Below the pieces are notes generated by a model, which worked only from the letters and a program-made list of their open reading frames with translations, was not told the origin of the DNA and did no database searches. A DNA stretch of 64,000 bases, from the NCBI RefSeq assembly GCF_042100115.1, contig NC_091273.1:2542001-2606000 (forward strand), given 5' to 3'. Positions 23,349 through 34,226 of the stretch are shown in pieces (the first letter of the stretch is position 1; each line of letters begins with the position of its first letter). A program made the position numbers and the translations under genes. This DNA comes from Alternaria dauci (Eukaryota > Ascomycota > Dothideomycetes > Pleosporales > Pleosporaceae).

Positions 23349-24293
23349 ATGGCGTACGATAACGATGCCGAAGATGGAGGCACATCCGGCTCGCGAACAC
23401 CGCTCCTAGGAAGTTCGTCGCACCAGAGAATAGGAAAAGAGAGTGAAGGTCGCAGATGGACGTTGATGACGGTGTTGCAATTCTTCGGCGGAGGCATCTA
23501 CGCTCCTGACCCGACCACGTACGACCCCCTGGAAATCCTTCTTAATACCGGAGATGAAGACGAACAAGACGACCTTACTGTACGATGGAGAGACAACAAA
23601 CTTAGTGAGCTCAACTTCGTTGGTGTTGTAGTAAGTCACGGAAAGATTCTCCTGAATGATTGGCATGGGCACGATACCGCTGCCCCTCCTTCTCTTGATG
23701 GTTCATGATACTTCATTGAATCTCGTGTATGCTGACATGCTGCAGGCTGCCCTTTTAGCAGGCGTTCTTACATCTACTGGGAGCTGGCCTAACATCTTAC
23801 CAAACGGAAAAGCGTCGCCGTGGTCCGTGCGCACTTCGTGGTACTGTGGTATCATATTATCGCTTTTCAGCATCCTTACAGCTGCTGATCAAACCGTACG
23901 ATTGCACCGCCTCTCATCACATCGCGATGGACTGAGCAACATTCGCAAGTTACTTTCCAAGACCAATGGCGAGAGGAGGCATTCATCCAAGACTGGCCGT
24001 CGAACGCCTAGCTTGCTCCAAATCGTCACCTGGCAAATGCCGGTGATGTTTCTGACATCGGCTACTCTCTGTATGATTATCGGAATGTTCCTTCACGTCT
24101 GGTCTGCAACTACGCACTTGAAACATCCAACAATGTGGGATGATAACACTAAGGTATGTTTATACGCCTGCTGTTTTGTATAATATTCTAACTTGCCCAA
24201 AAGGTTGCAGTCACGTATAGTGCAGTCGCTATCGTTGCAGTCGCACTATTTTTCGTCGGTCAGGTCTCACTATATTCGCCGCTTCGACGATAA
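23349..24293 (+). CDS. Small multi-pass membrane protein, unknown function
   Basis: Three exons (23349-23630, 23746-24153, 24204-24293), all phase 0, about 259 residues. Donors GTAAGT and GTATGT and acceptors TGCAG and AAAAG are good. The N-terminal ~90 residues are polar. Hydrophobic segments follow: LNFVGVVAALLAGVLTST, SWYCGIILSLFSILTAADQTV, MPVMFLTSATLCMIIGMFL, and YSAVAIVAVALFFVGQ in the last exon. The GSWPNILPNGKASPWSVRTSWYCGI stretch looks like a family signature of ascomycete membrane proteins without known function. Three to four transmembrane helices are expected. Confidence 0.75.
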
Positions 24294-24839
24294 CGGCAAT
24301 AACAACAGCGGATGCGTTGACAGTCCTGTGGATATCTTGGCATCGTGATCTCGAACAGATGTCGATCATTTTCAGGGGTGTTTCTATGGTTACCCTTTCG
24401 TCATCAGGAATCCTCTTGGTTGCCGTGCTTGCGATGCCCTGCGAGCTTTTGTTTGCCTGTTTCCATTGCGCAGCCGGCCGACCTGGCAATCCAATTCACA
24501 AAAAGCTATAAGACAGTGAAAGCGCGTTCATCAAAGCCTTTGCACCCAGCTAATCACTTCCATTGGATGAATAGACCATGTGACGCTGATGGTCGCGTAT
24601 ATCGCGATTTAGCGAGCCGCGCTTCTGCCTTGCTGACTTTCCCTTTCTCCAACCAAGACTCGTTTACATGCATTCTCGACTTATATCAGTAGACTCACTA
24701 ACTCCTCATTTTTGGTCTTATAACCCCTTCTGGTACTCAATTGTATATCAAACTCCACATAATATTCTCGACACAACGGTCAAAAACAACTCACGGTTTC
24801 TTACATATTCCTACAAACATCCTACCCCATCCAGCAGCA
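24294..24839. other. Intergenic region
   Basis: About 550 bp between two plus-strand genes: 3' end of the membrane protein gene and promoter of the DUF6604 gene. A hydrophobic 64-codon ORF (24317-24511) lies just downstream of the membrane gene but is not joined to it by a good splice site. Confidence 0.4.
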
Positions 24840-27488
24840 ATGACGAATGTATCGGTAGCTGGCTCATACGAGCAGTACAAGCTCGACACGAGCCGCTTCA
24901 TCTTCTGGCTTGTTGTCACTGCGCGCGATAAGGAGTACAAGATTGACGACCCAGCTATAACCCGGAACACGACTAATCAGCAACCTTCAAAGCGATTGAA
25001 AGGTAAAGAGAGGAAGCAGGCAAAAGAAGCGGCCGCCAGCAAAGTTGCTTCGTTATCTGCATCCTCGACTGCATCGAAGGGCAAGTACTCGATTTCGACG
25101 GAGACAATACTTAAACTAGCGACACATATCGCGGGGAAGGACATGACCTCGACGATGCCCAAATTCGTCTGGTATTCCTACAAGCGGGCTGTGAGAACAC
25201 GCCAGGCGTACGCTGACCGCTATGCCCAGGAGGAGTTGTCAGATAGGACTTCCGACAGTGGACACATCTACTTTCTGTGGTTGTTGAAATACTGCCACGA
25301 GATACTTGAGAAGAAGATCAAAGTGCAATCGCTTGCCAGACCTGTTACCGCCAAAATAACCGACACTCGCTATAGCATCGCGACTGCACCTATATCAGCG
25401 GTAACTTCTCATCCCACGCCTACGTCTGCGCCAGAAGCTCGCAACCCCACCTTCGATATCGTGGCCGATGAAGATGCGGCTGCTGAGGCAGAAAAGGAGG
25501 CTGTGGGTCATGAGGTAGACGAGCTTGCCCGCAAGTTTGAGCTCAATCTGGAGAGCGAAAGCAAAGAAGGGCTGGATATAAAGCGCCATGAAGAGTTGAA
25601 GACTAGGACTCAAGAAGAGCTGGCGTTGAGAAAGTCTTGTCTCACGGATGACATGCGCAAGGCTATCATCCAACTGGAGCGTGACTGGGAGGATACTTAC
25701 AAAGATGCTGGCGCCGATGATTACCTCGATGAAACCCGAGCTACGCTCATGACGGAAGCCGCATTCGATCTTATACGTCACAAGGAGGAGGCTTTGGTTG
25801 AAGAGGCCAACGAGAAGGGTCTACCGGCGTTTGACCCCTCTCTCAACACGGATGAGTTTTTCGGCAAAACCGCGAGGTCGCTCGAAAGAATCGAGGCGGA
25901 ACGGAGAAGATCCAACCCAGGTTATCTGTTCCTAGCGTCGCGCCTAACTGCCGCGGATGTTTCCGCACAGCTTTATTCTGAAGAAGGTCACGAGTTCCTT
26001 GTTCATTACCTACATGAATCAGGGTTAGAACATGTAAGTCCTTCAGATTCTACGTCAATACTCACTTACAAGAAACTAACTGGACATCAGGAAGTCAGAA
26101 AGCGACATGAAAAGGGCTTCAGGATGCCAATATTGAAGGGGGCATTCGATGCGCCTTCTCGAACGTACGGCTCTCTAGGTACTTGGGAACATGTTTCAAT
26201 GGTGATTACCTTTGCCGCCGAGTTGGCCATACGGATCCGATCGAAAAGTCCAGCCCATTCACTGAGGCATTATAGACCAATGCTGGATATGGCGATGAAA
26301 GAGGAGAACCAGTTTGCATCCTGGCAAAACAAGAAGATCAACTTCGATAGGAACAGCTGGCAAGTCACAGAATCAGCACGTACACTTCGATCCTTCATCA
26401 TAGGTCGACCGTTCTCCCCAATACGGTATGTGGAGATGCGACTATTGAATTCTACGCACCCGCTCTACGGCTTGCAGTGCGACTACCCGCAGCCGAGTTT
26501 CAGGACTAAAGAAGCCAGAGAGGAGCTTATGAAAAGTCTCGAGAACCAAGGCATTGAGGACAACGTCGGAAACACACTCATGCGCCAAGAGTTTGCAGCT
26601 CACTATATACTTCCACCCAGAGACGGCGACTTTCTGCGCATGACGATTCCGACATTAAGAGCCAAGCTTTCCTTGACCCAGCTTCTATTGCGCGAAGAAA
26701 TGGGACTCGGTTTTGCGAACGCCAGTCCGCAAATCTTTGCTCTTTGTCACTTATACAACTGCTTCCTCAAGCGGGGCTTGATCACTGGCGTTTGGCCGGA
26801 GATCGAGCTCATGATGGACTGGCACCTGGAAGAAATTTTCCTCAATGAGGTGCCTACCAAGCTTAACGAGTTTTACTCGCGCCTGCTACTTGCGACAGGC
26901 TACTCTTCCAAGGCGATAAAGCAGATTCGGAACGTGAAAGAAAACCCTGACCGATATATCAATTTTGGAAAGCCTACAAACAAGACGAGCGAGTTGAAGC
27001 CACTCCCAATGACAAGGATACTCCGCGACTATGTTCATGAGAGGGAGAAGGGAGTGCAAATCTGGCATCGTATGAACAAGGATATAATTCAGAATCCCGG
27101 GAACTCTTCGATGGGGCAAGATACTAGCAATCTAGATATTTTGTCCTTCATCAAGAACGTCCGTAGCTCCGAGCAGCTCCTCCAACTTCCTCGCCAACTT
27201 GAATTCGATTATATCAGCCTCACGCTGCAGTGCAACGAGATTTGTCACAAGATCGACATTGAACAAGAAAGGCTCTTCAAAAATCGGACAGCAAAGGACG
27301 AGGCTCATTGGAAGTCACCTACTCAACATGGTTTCTCAATCGTATCAACGCTTCTCGGAGATCTCGACCGCATATTCCTTCTGAAAGAGAATGGGCGGAA
27401 GCAAGACAAGGGCATTGCAGATACGACCCCTGTCGTTGACGTAGCGGCTCGGGTGCTGCAGGAATTTATAGATGGCCTGAAAAGTTAA
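24840..27488 (+). CDS. DUF6604-domain protein
   Basis: Predicted two exons split by a 57-bp intron at 26035-26091 (GTAAGT, CTAAC, CAG), giving about 863 residues. Without splicing the frame stays open, with 19 extra residues. The N-terminus matches DUF6604 (SYEQYKLDTSRFIFWLVVTA, then a Lys-rich linker KRLKGKERKQAKEAAASK and SISTETILKLATHIA). The rest is mostly helical and charged, without a recognisable catalytic motif. DUF6604 proteins are common in filamentous ascomycetes and have no known role. Start chosen as the Met before TNVSVAG, which follows a CCAGCAGCA leader; an upstream in-frame Met at 24741 precedes the DUF and is less likely. Confidence 0.82.
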   Translation: MTNVSVAGSYEQYKLDTSRFIFWLVVTARDKEYKIDDPAITRNTTNQQPSKRLKGKERKQAKEAAASKVASLSASSTASKGKYSISTETILKLATHIAGKDMTSTMPKFVWYSYKRAVRTRQAYADRYAQEELSDRTSDSGHIYFLWLLKYCHEILEKKIKVQSLARPVTAKITDTRYSIATAPISAVTSHPTPTSAPEARNPTFDIVADEDAAAEAEKEAVGHEVDELARKFELNLESESKEGLDIKRHEELKTRTQEELALRKSCLTDDMRKAIIQLERDWEDTYKDAGADDYLDETRATLMTEAAFDLIRHKEEALVEEANEKGLPAFDPSLNTDEFFGKTARSLERIEAERRRSNPGYLFLASRLTAADVSAQLYSEEGHEFLVHYLHESGLEHVSPSDSTSILTYKKLTGHQEVRKRHEKGFRMPILKGAFDAPSRTYGSLGTWEHVSMVITFAAELAIRIRSKSPAHSLRHYRPMLDMAMKEENQFASWQNKKINFDRNSWQVTESARTLRSFIIGRPFSPIRYVEMRLLNSTHPLYGLQCDYPQPSFRTKEAREELMKSLENQGIEDNVGNTLMRQEFAAHYILPPRDGDFLRMTIPTLRAKLSLTQLLLREEMGLGFANASPQIFALCHLYNCFLKRGLITGVWPEIELMMDWHLEEIFLNEVPTKLNEFYSRLLLATGYSSKAIKQIRNVKENPDRYINFGKPTNKTSELKPLPMTRILRDYVHEREKGVQIWHRMNKDIIQNPGNSSMGQDTSNLDILSFIKNVRSSEQLLQLPRQLEFDYISLTLQCNEICHKIDIEQERLFKNRTAKDEAHWKSPTQHGFSIVSTLLGDLDRIFLLKENGRKQDKGIADTTPVVDVAARVLQEFIDGLKS

Positions 27489-28078
27489 ATCGCCCTGTTG
27501 TCCATTGGAGGATGGGTCAGAGACTAAGAGAAGCACTGCATTGGTTGCGGACACAGCAGTACACACTGGAGGATAAAAAATCGAGTTACTAATCAATCTG
27601 GCGATCCATGTCGAATGAACCTTACTCCAATGCGTCTTATGAAGTTGTGATCGAATATCCCTTGATACCGTAGAGAAGAGCCGCGTCAAATCCCACGTTT
27701 GAATCATAGTTGTGACCACAATCTGAACTGATGGACTGCAGCGTAACCTGTCCGGCTCCCCGCTTTTGCAATAATAACCTCATCTCAGCTGTTGTGTAAA
27801 CCTTACAATGCATTTCTATTACCGTATTGGGACCCCAATACCCACGGCAGCCAATGACGTTTAAGTACACGAGCTGCGGCTGACTAGGAGCTCGGGATCA
27901 CGACGCCACAAATAATTTATCGTATCTGCACTCCACCTTGCCCCTGCAGCTGACAACCCGCGCTGCTTTGCTACTTTGCTCAATATGGGGAGCCAGAAAG
28001 TCCGGAAAATACTTAAGTCAACGCTGATGTCACATATGGTAGTGTCCGCTATCAACTGGACCCTGATATTTTTTAAAT
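27489..28078. other. Intergenic region
   Basis: 590 bp between the DUF6604 gene and the FAD-oxidase gene. It ends in AT-rich sequence (ATATTTTTTAAAT) directly before the oxidase ATG, so the promoter is close. No other feature. Confidence 0.45.
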
Positions 28079-29623
28079 ATGAGGCTTCTTACCTGGTATT
28101 ATGCGGCGTATCTCGTATGCGGTGTGACAGCTGCATACGAATACCCAAACAATCCATGTGAGGATTTAGCTTTGGTACTTCCGAACAGCACCTTTTTCCC
28201 CACAGCGCCAACGTACAACGCTTCCATCCAATCATATCCATTCCTTCAACTTCGGCTGCATCCATCCTGCATCGTTCGCCCAAGCTCTGCAAAAGATGTA
28301 TCTACCGCTATCACCACTCTGCGGCGGAATAATAACACCAAGTTCGCGATCAAGAGTGGTGGTCACAATGCAAACGCCGGCTTCAACAACATTGATGACG
28401 GTGTCACAATCGATATGCAAAGCATGAAAAAGGTCAGCGTTGCAAGAGGGGACGAGGTTGTGGCGGTCGAGGCTGGAGCGCTATGGCAGAATGTATACGA
28501 CGAGGCCGAGAAGCGTAACCTGACGGTACTTGGTGGCCGCATCGGCGTTGTAGGAACTGCTGGCTTTTTGACTGGTGGTAAGTGCACCCTTCTTCTAACG
28601 ATCCTGTCAAGATAGACGACTAACTAATAGTATCTAGGTGGTATATCCTTCTTTAGTCCAGAGCGTGGTTGGGCGTGTGACAGCGTCATCAACTTCGAAG
28701 TCGTACTCGCAAGCGGGAAGATCGTTAACGCTAATGCGACATCGCACTCTGATCTTTTTGTCGCACTCAAAGGAGGGCAGAACAACTTTGGGATTGTAAC
28801 ACGCTTTGACCTGAAAGCCTTCTCCGCCGGTCCCATCTACGGAGGAAGGATTGTTTACGGAGCCAATGCTACCACGTCTCTGCTTTCGGCATACACGGAT
28901 CTCAAACTGGGACCGTATGATCCGTATGCAGCAGGCTGGGTCACAGTGCGATATAACCACACGGCAGCGACATTTACTCCAGTCAGCATCATGTGGAACA
29001 CACGGCCATCGGAACCCGGCGCGTTAAGGAGTATCTTCGAAGTGAAGCCACAGGTCATCAATGGTATGGTTGAAGCGCCTGTCAGTGAGCATACCAGGAA
29101 TGCATCCAGACAAGTAGTTGCCAACCCTCAGAGGACTGTTTGGGCGACGACATCGTTTTCGATCTCCTCGGCAATCATTCATCGCATCCACAGCCTCTGG
29201 AAAGACGTCGTCCCTGGAATTGCAGAACAGTATGCCTATGCTAAGCCAGTTGCGGAAATAACCTTTCAAGCTCTTCCCGCACCACCTCGCAACGGCACGG
29301 CACCGAACAGCCTAGGCTTTGGGCCAGACGAGACCCCAGAGAAAGATCTTCTGTTCCTGCAAATAGTCTTCACGTTTCAAGATGCTGCCGCTACCGATGG
29401 CTTTGAAGAGGCTTTGAAGGATTTGATAACGCTGATCGAACGATTGACGAAGGCGGAGGGTAACTTCCATCCATACAAGTATCTCAACTTTGCAGCATCC
29501 TTTCAGGATCCGTTGGCAAGCTATGGCGATGTCGAGTTGAGGAGGATGAAGAAAGTGGCAAGGAGGTATGATCCAGCGGGTGTGTTTCAGACGCAGGTGC
29601 CTGGAGGGTTCAAGCTGTTCTAA
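28079..29623 (+). CDS. Secreted FAD-linked oxidoreductase (berberine-bridge-enzyme-like)
   Basis: Two exons (28079-28577, 28638-29623), 494 residues, phase 1 intron of 60 bp with tandem branch points (CTAACTAATAG). Signal peptide MRLLTWYYAAYLVCGVTA. The PCMH-type FAD-binding domain shows HPSCIVRPSSAKDVSTAI, IKSGGHNANAGFNNIDDGVTIDM (His as candidate covalent flavin site), GGRIGVVGTAGFLTGGGISFFS and LKGGQNNFGIVT. The BBE C-terminal signature is present near the end as MKKVARRYDPAGVFQTQVPGGFKLF. Several N-glycosylation sites fit secretion. Substrate is unknown; relatives oxidise sugars, alkaloids or secondary metabolites. Confidence 0.92.
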
Positions 29624-30716
29624 TCTCGTCCGAGGAATGGGGGTGGTTAGAGGAATTGGTGCGTGCGCAGTTACCCCTTTCGCAGCTGGGACAATCACGT
29701 CATCGTATAGTTAGGCGACCCAATCATAGAAAGTGCAGGGGTGTCCCATCTCCAGCCTGCTCTTTGTCTGCAACCCTCATCTCATGTTCTCCACGCATCG
29801 TCGGTTTGGATCTTATTTGATGATTCGAAGCGACAGTCTATGGCTGCCTTTCCAAAACAAGTGCAGTGTCAAGGCGTTGAGCCGCAATCGAACACATCGC
29901 GCGCCCGTCTGCAATTGTATCGTGGGCATCACGAATTACAAAATGCATCATTCTCTAGCAGGACTATTCACCGACACACCGCAACCGGGACCTACTCATT
30001 CATAGCCTGTTTGAGCCATTACTGTGACAATATGCGTGACGGTAAAGTGCTCATGGAAGCGCGACGCTCGTCACACCCTCACGGTTGAATTCACTCTTCG
30101 GCAATGGTTTAGAGACTTCTCTCTCGATCGTTGTTGTAATATGGCTACGACCGCTACACTGATCTTTAACGTATTATCGCAGTTCTACCAAGGCAACCAA
30201 CGCAAGCTACTGTGTCAATCTTTGGAAGACCTCCTGTCATCATTCTTCCAGATCAGCAACAAGTAAAATTCTCGCGATACAATCAAAACATCGGCAACTG
30301 AATGACAGTTTTCACAGGATCTACTGATATACTGGCCAGTCTCCACCAAACCATCACTACCTGAATACCTGAAATGAACCCACGGCGGCTGACATATACC
30401 GACTTGCAATTTCCAAGGTTCCTATCACACCGCATACCAGTCGCTTCACCATGCATTCTGGGCTCGTCACTGCCATGGTACTTGCAGCAATACTGGAGAT
30501 TTGGCTGTTCTTTGCACTCATATACGCTGCACTACAAAGGCACGACGGACGCAATTACTGTGGAAGGGCCAAGGACGCCGTGCGACTGCGGTTGTAGTCG
30601 GCGAAATGAAAGAGAGTAGACATGTACGTTTGAGACAGAGTTCCTGTGACTTAACACCACGCCGCATAGCTCGAGCCTGTGCTGAAGGCGTAGTAGTCTT
30701 GTGTTTTTGGTATAAT
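29624..30716. other. Convergent intergenic region
   Basis: About 1.1 kb between the 3' ends of the FAD oxidase and the hydroxyacid dehydrogenase genes, longer than needed for two 3' UTRs. ORFs up to 115 codons have no protein-like pattern. I see no repeats or RNA gene. Confidence 0.45.
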
Positions 30717-31791
30717 CTACAATTCCAGCTCGTTAATCATCCGCTCTCCCGTCAACCCTGCGAGCAAGTTCTTGACACTTTCAGTAGCCATCTGTTCCCT
30801 CGTTTCGATCGTCGCGCTCCCAATATGCGGCACCAGTACAGCTCTCGGCTGCTTCAGGATCGGGTGATCCACTTGGATGTTTGGTTCATTCTCAATAACG
30901 TCCAGACCGGCACCGAATATCTGCTCTTGATCTAGCGCTTTCACTAGTGCGTCGGTGTCGATGATGGGGCCTCGTGCGATGTTGACGATGACAGCTAGCT
31001 TCTTCATCTTCGCAAAGAAGTCTGTGCCTACGAGGTGTTTTGTGTCTGGTGTGAGGGCGCATCCGACAACGACTACGTCGCTCTCTCTCGCGAGTTGGTC
31101 GGTGCTGCTGGCTGGCTCGATAGGGATAGTAGCGTTCTGAATCAGGCCAAAATGATCTTCCTTGACAGGCTTTCCAGGCTTTGATGTAAGATAAACAACT
31201 TTTTTGATACCGAATGGAAGCAATCTTTGCAACGAAGCTTGCGCAATCCGACCAAAGCCCAAGAAACCGATGGTCGACCCACGGATTTGTGGGCCAGTCA
31301 TGAGCAGAGGGTGCCACGGCATCTGAGGCCATTCACCCTTGGCGACTTTGGTCATGGATTCTCCAACTCTTCTCTGTGCCATGAGGATCAGCATGACGGT
31401 GAGGTCTGCCACGGCATCAGTGAGACATGTTGGCGTGTAGCCGAGGCGTATATTGCGCTTCTTCAGCGCGTTTCGGTCAACATGATCAGTGCCGACGGAA
31501 AACGAAGCGATAGCCTTGAGTTGAGATCCAGCAGTCTCCAAAAGCTCCTCATCGACCTTGTCTGTGAGCATGACTAGGATGCCACTTGCACCTTTGGCAT
31601 TTTCGAGCAACCAGGAGCGGGGGCATGGCTGCGTACGTCCCATCAGCAACACAAGTCTCTGTCGTTAGTGATGAAACACACACCTTTTCAGATTGCCATT
31701 GCACGATTTCTAGGTTTTCCTTCTTTGCATCGAGTAGCCGTTGTGCTTCATCGATTAATTGGCGCGTTACAACGACTTTTGTTTTGGCCAT
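30717..31791 (-). CDS. D-isomer-specific 2-hydroxyacid dehydrogenase (glyoxylate/hydroxypyruvate reductase-like)
   Basis: Two exons (31791-31684, 31628-30717), 339 residues, phase 0 intron of 55 bp (GTGTGT, CACTAAC, GCAG). NAD(P)-binding Rossmann motif GFLGFGRIAQASLQRL, then the family signatures VVVGCALTPDTKHLV and VIVNIARGPIIDTDALV. The catalytic triad is Arg in NIARG, Glu in DVIENEPNI and His in VPHIGSATIETR. Best fit is the GRHPR class, which reduces glyoxylate or hydroxypyruvate with NAD(P)H in the cytosol. Start is MAKTKVVVTRQL. It is divergent from the DAO-type oxidoreductase gene. Confidence 0.92.
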
Positions 31792-32383
31792 GTTGGTGTT
31801 GGTGCGTGCGGCTGGAGGTTCGCCGCAATCTGCGGGACGTGGAGATGGCGGGGTAGAGCTTGACTTGGTCTCAACAACGCCGTTACGAGCGGTATGTGAA
31901 AGATGCAACGAGACTTGCGATAGCCTTTGCATTGGAGCCAGATCAGTGCTACAGTGTTACCTTCTGGAGACACCCATTCTCATAAGTTCACTATCGGAGG
32001 CCTTTGGCCCAAATCATCCGCCAATAAGCGTTGAGGACGGAAAGGCGGGCGCTCCACTTGGAGAGTTTCTCTACACTTCTTCATCATCGTCTACTGGGCA
32101 ATCACGACTTGTCTAGTTGCAGTTGTGGATTCCCAAGCTTTGGAGAATGCATGTCTCGGCAGTCAACACCTGGCCACCGTCGAACAGTAACAGGTCGGGA
32201 AGTAACACAACCCAAAGTAGCATGTATAGCCGAGAGCGCCCCACTCTTACGATACCACGTCCTCTCCTCCCATCTCTATCGACTTCATATATTTAGCTCC
32301 AAAGTTACGTACGTACCTCATAACGGCACTTCAATCATCATACCCTCCAACTTGCATATATCCATCCTCAATCCAAAGCAATC
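31792..32383. promoter_or_regulatory. Divergent promoter region (hydroxyacid dehydrogenase / DAO-type oxidoreductase)
   Basis: 592 bp between divergent start codons. TATATTTA at 32288-32295, about 90 bp before the plus-strand ATG, is a plausible TATA element for the oxidoreductase gene. Confidence 0.45.
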
Positions 32384-33865
32384 ATGGAAGAACGAGCCCG
32401 TATCCCTGTTGCCCCACCCATCACAACACCACTGCCTTCATACTGGCACAACCCAAAGTCGCCTCTTGCAGATGTCATTGAGCCTGAAGCAGATGAGGGT
32501 GCAAAAACCTACGACTACGCCATTATCGGGTCCGGTATCTCTGGCACGGCAATTGCCTACAGCATTCTCAACGCTCAGCCTAATGCGCGGATAGTGATGT
32601 TGGAAGCACGCGAGATATGCTCAGGAGCGACGGGTCGTAATGGTGGACACACCAAAGCTGCAAGCTATCGCAGTTACATGCATCACGCCCAAGAGCTCGG
32701 CAAAGCAGAGGCACTGAAGATTGCGAGATTGGAGTATGCCAACATTGTTGAGACGCATAGCATAGCAGAGGACTTGGGCTTAGATTGCGAGAGTACATTG
32801 TGTAATACAGTTGATCTCATTTACGACAAACCCACTTTCGATGCGGGAAAGTTGGCCATCCAGATGCTGCAAGCGGATGCAGACGAGCATGAGAAGGAAG
32901 CGGCAAGGATGGCATGGTATCAGATACACGAGGACGTTGCGGATATTCAGGACAAGTTCTCAGTTGCAGAAAAGAACAGCAATCCCACCGTCTCGCCTGA
33001 AGAGCCGCTTGTAGGCGCCTTCGAGTACCTAGCTGGACGGATACACGCATACCGGTTCACAACTGGGTTACTGGCAGAGTGCGTCAAGAACGGGCTGCAA
33101 TTGTGCACAAATACACCAGTCCATGATATCCGCCCATCGGTAGAAGCAGACAGTGAGACTGGTACCCGTTGGGATGTTGTCAGTCAACACAACACCATCA
33201 CGACGGGAAATGTCATTATCGCGACCAACGGCTACACACCCTACATCATGAAAGAACTCCAAGGCGCAATCGTACCGATGCGCGGACAAATTACCGCACA
33301 ACTGCCAGGAACGTCAACAAAGCTTCCGTGTCCGCTGCCGACGACGTACTCATTCATCTATCGTGACGGCTACGAGTACATGATTCCGCGACCATTGCCG
33401 AATGGAGGGCAACACATAGTTATTGGTGGTGGCTTGGGTCGTCTTCCTGCAGCCGGTGCAGGCGAGTACGGGACAGTTGACGATGGTACCTTGAACCCAA
33501 GGATTTCCAAATACCTCCACGAGAGCTTGACTGGATATTTTGGCGCCGAGAACTGGGGTGAAGCATCTAAAGAAGAGGAATCAGGCCGTGTGGTACAGGA
33601 GTGGACGGGCATAATGGGTGCTACGGCCGATGGACGGCCATTTGTAGGCGAGGTTCCGGGAAAGAAGGGTATGTGGATATCTGCGGGCTTCAATGGTCAT
33701 GGGATGGTGCTGTGTCTCAAGTCTGCGGAGGCATTGGTGAGGATGATGGGAGCTGGCCACATGAGTATGAAACCGGATTGGTTCCCGGAAAGCTTTTTGA
33801 TCACGCAGGATCGGCTGGCGAAGTGCAGATTTCAAGGTCGTACCGATATGCAGGCACCCAAGTGA
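32384..33865 (+). CDS. FAD-dependent oxidoreductase, DAO family
   Basis: Intronless, 493 residues. The dinucleotide-binding motif is YAIIGSGISGTAIAYSIL with the acidic end of strand 2 in VMLEAREICSGATGRNGGHTK; the RNGG-H element is typical of amino-acid or gamma-glutamylputrescine oxidase-like members. The second FAD segment includes GNVIIATNGYTPYI and VPMRGQITAQ. Near the C-terminus are WTGIMGATADGRPFVG and WISAGFNGHGMVLC. No signal peptide or membrane segment, so cytosolic or peroxisomal; the C-terminal QAPK is not a PTS1. Substrate (an amine or amino acid) is inferred from the family only. Confidence 0.9.
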   Translation: MEERARIPVAPPITTPLPSYWHNPKSPLADVIEPEADEGAKTYDYAIIGSGISGTAIAYSILNAQPNARIVMLEAREICSGATGRNGGHTKAASYRSYMHHAQELGKAEALKIARLEYANIVETHSIAEDLGLDCESTLCNTVDLIYDKPTFDAGKLAIQMLQADADEHEKEAARMAWYQIHEDVADIQDKFSVAEKNSNPTVSPEEPLVGAFEYLAGRIHAYRFTTGLLAECVKNGLQLCTNTPVHDIRPSVEADSETGTRWDVVSQHNTITTGNVIIATNGYTPYIMKELQGAIVPMRGQITAQLPGTSTKLPCPLPTTYSFIYRDGYEYMIPRPLPNGGQHIVIGGGLGRLPAAGAGEYGTVDDGTLNPRISKYLHESLTGYFGAENWGEASKEEESGRVVQEWTGIMGATADGRPFVGEVPGKKGMWISAGFNGHGMVLCLKSAEALVRMMGAGHMSMKPDWFPESFLITQDRLAKCRFQGRTDMQAPK

Positions 33866-34226
33866 GGGAATGCCGGCCTAGACATTGTATTGATGAGCAT
33901 GATTCTTGGAAGGCGTATTGACCGTGTCCTCGTGAGTGCAGCGTCGTGTATGCGATTGCAAATACCGTGACGAAGATGCTGTGAGCGGCCCAATAGATAT
34001 AGGGTCAGTGTCGTGGCAGAGCTGGGATAGGGGTCAGTTGGGGTCTGGGGCGACTTGGATGATGGAGCCCCACTTGGCGCGAAACGTCATCAGTGGCGGC
34101 GGGAACATTCCAAGCCACGGCCACTGCGCGGCATTCACGAGTCCAGAGCTTCAATACACGCGACCGACCCCCTACACACACCAACACACCCGACAGAGAC
34201 GCACGAGACAGGAAAATATAGCAAAA

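Noticed and set aside
24317..24511. Hydrophobic 64-codon ORF right after the small membrane protein gene
   Set aside because: It is in another frame, no good splice site joins it, and the membrane protein ends naturally with YSPLRR.
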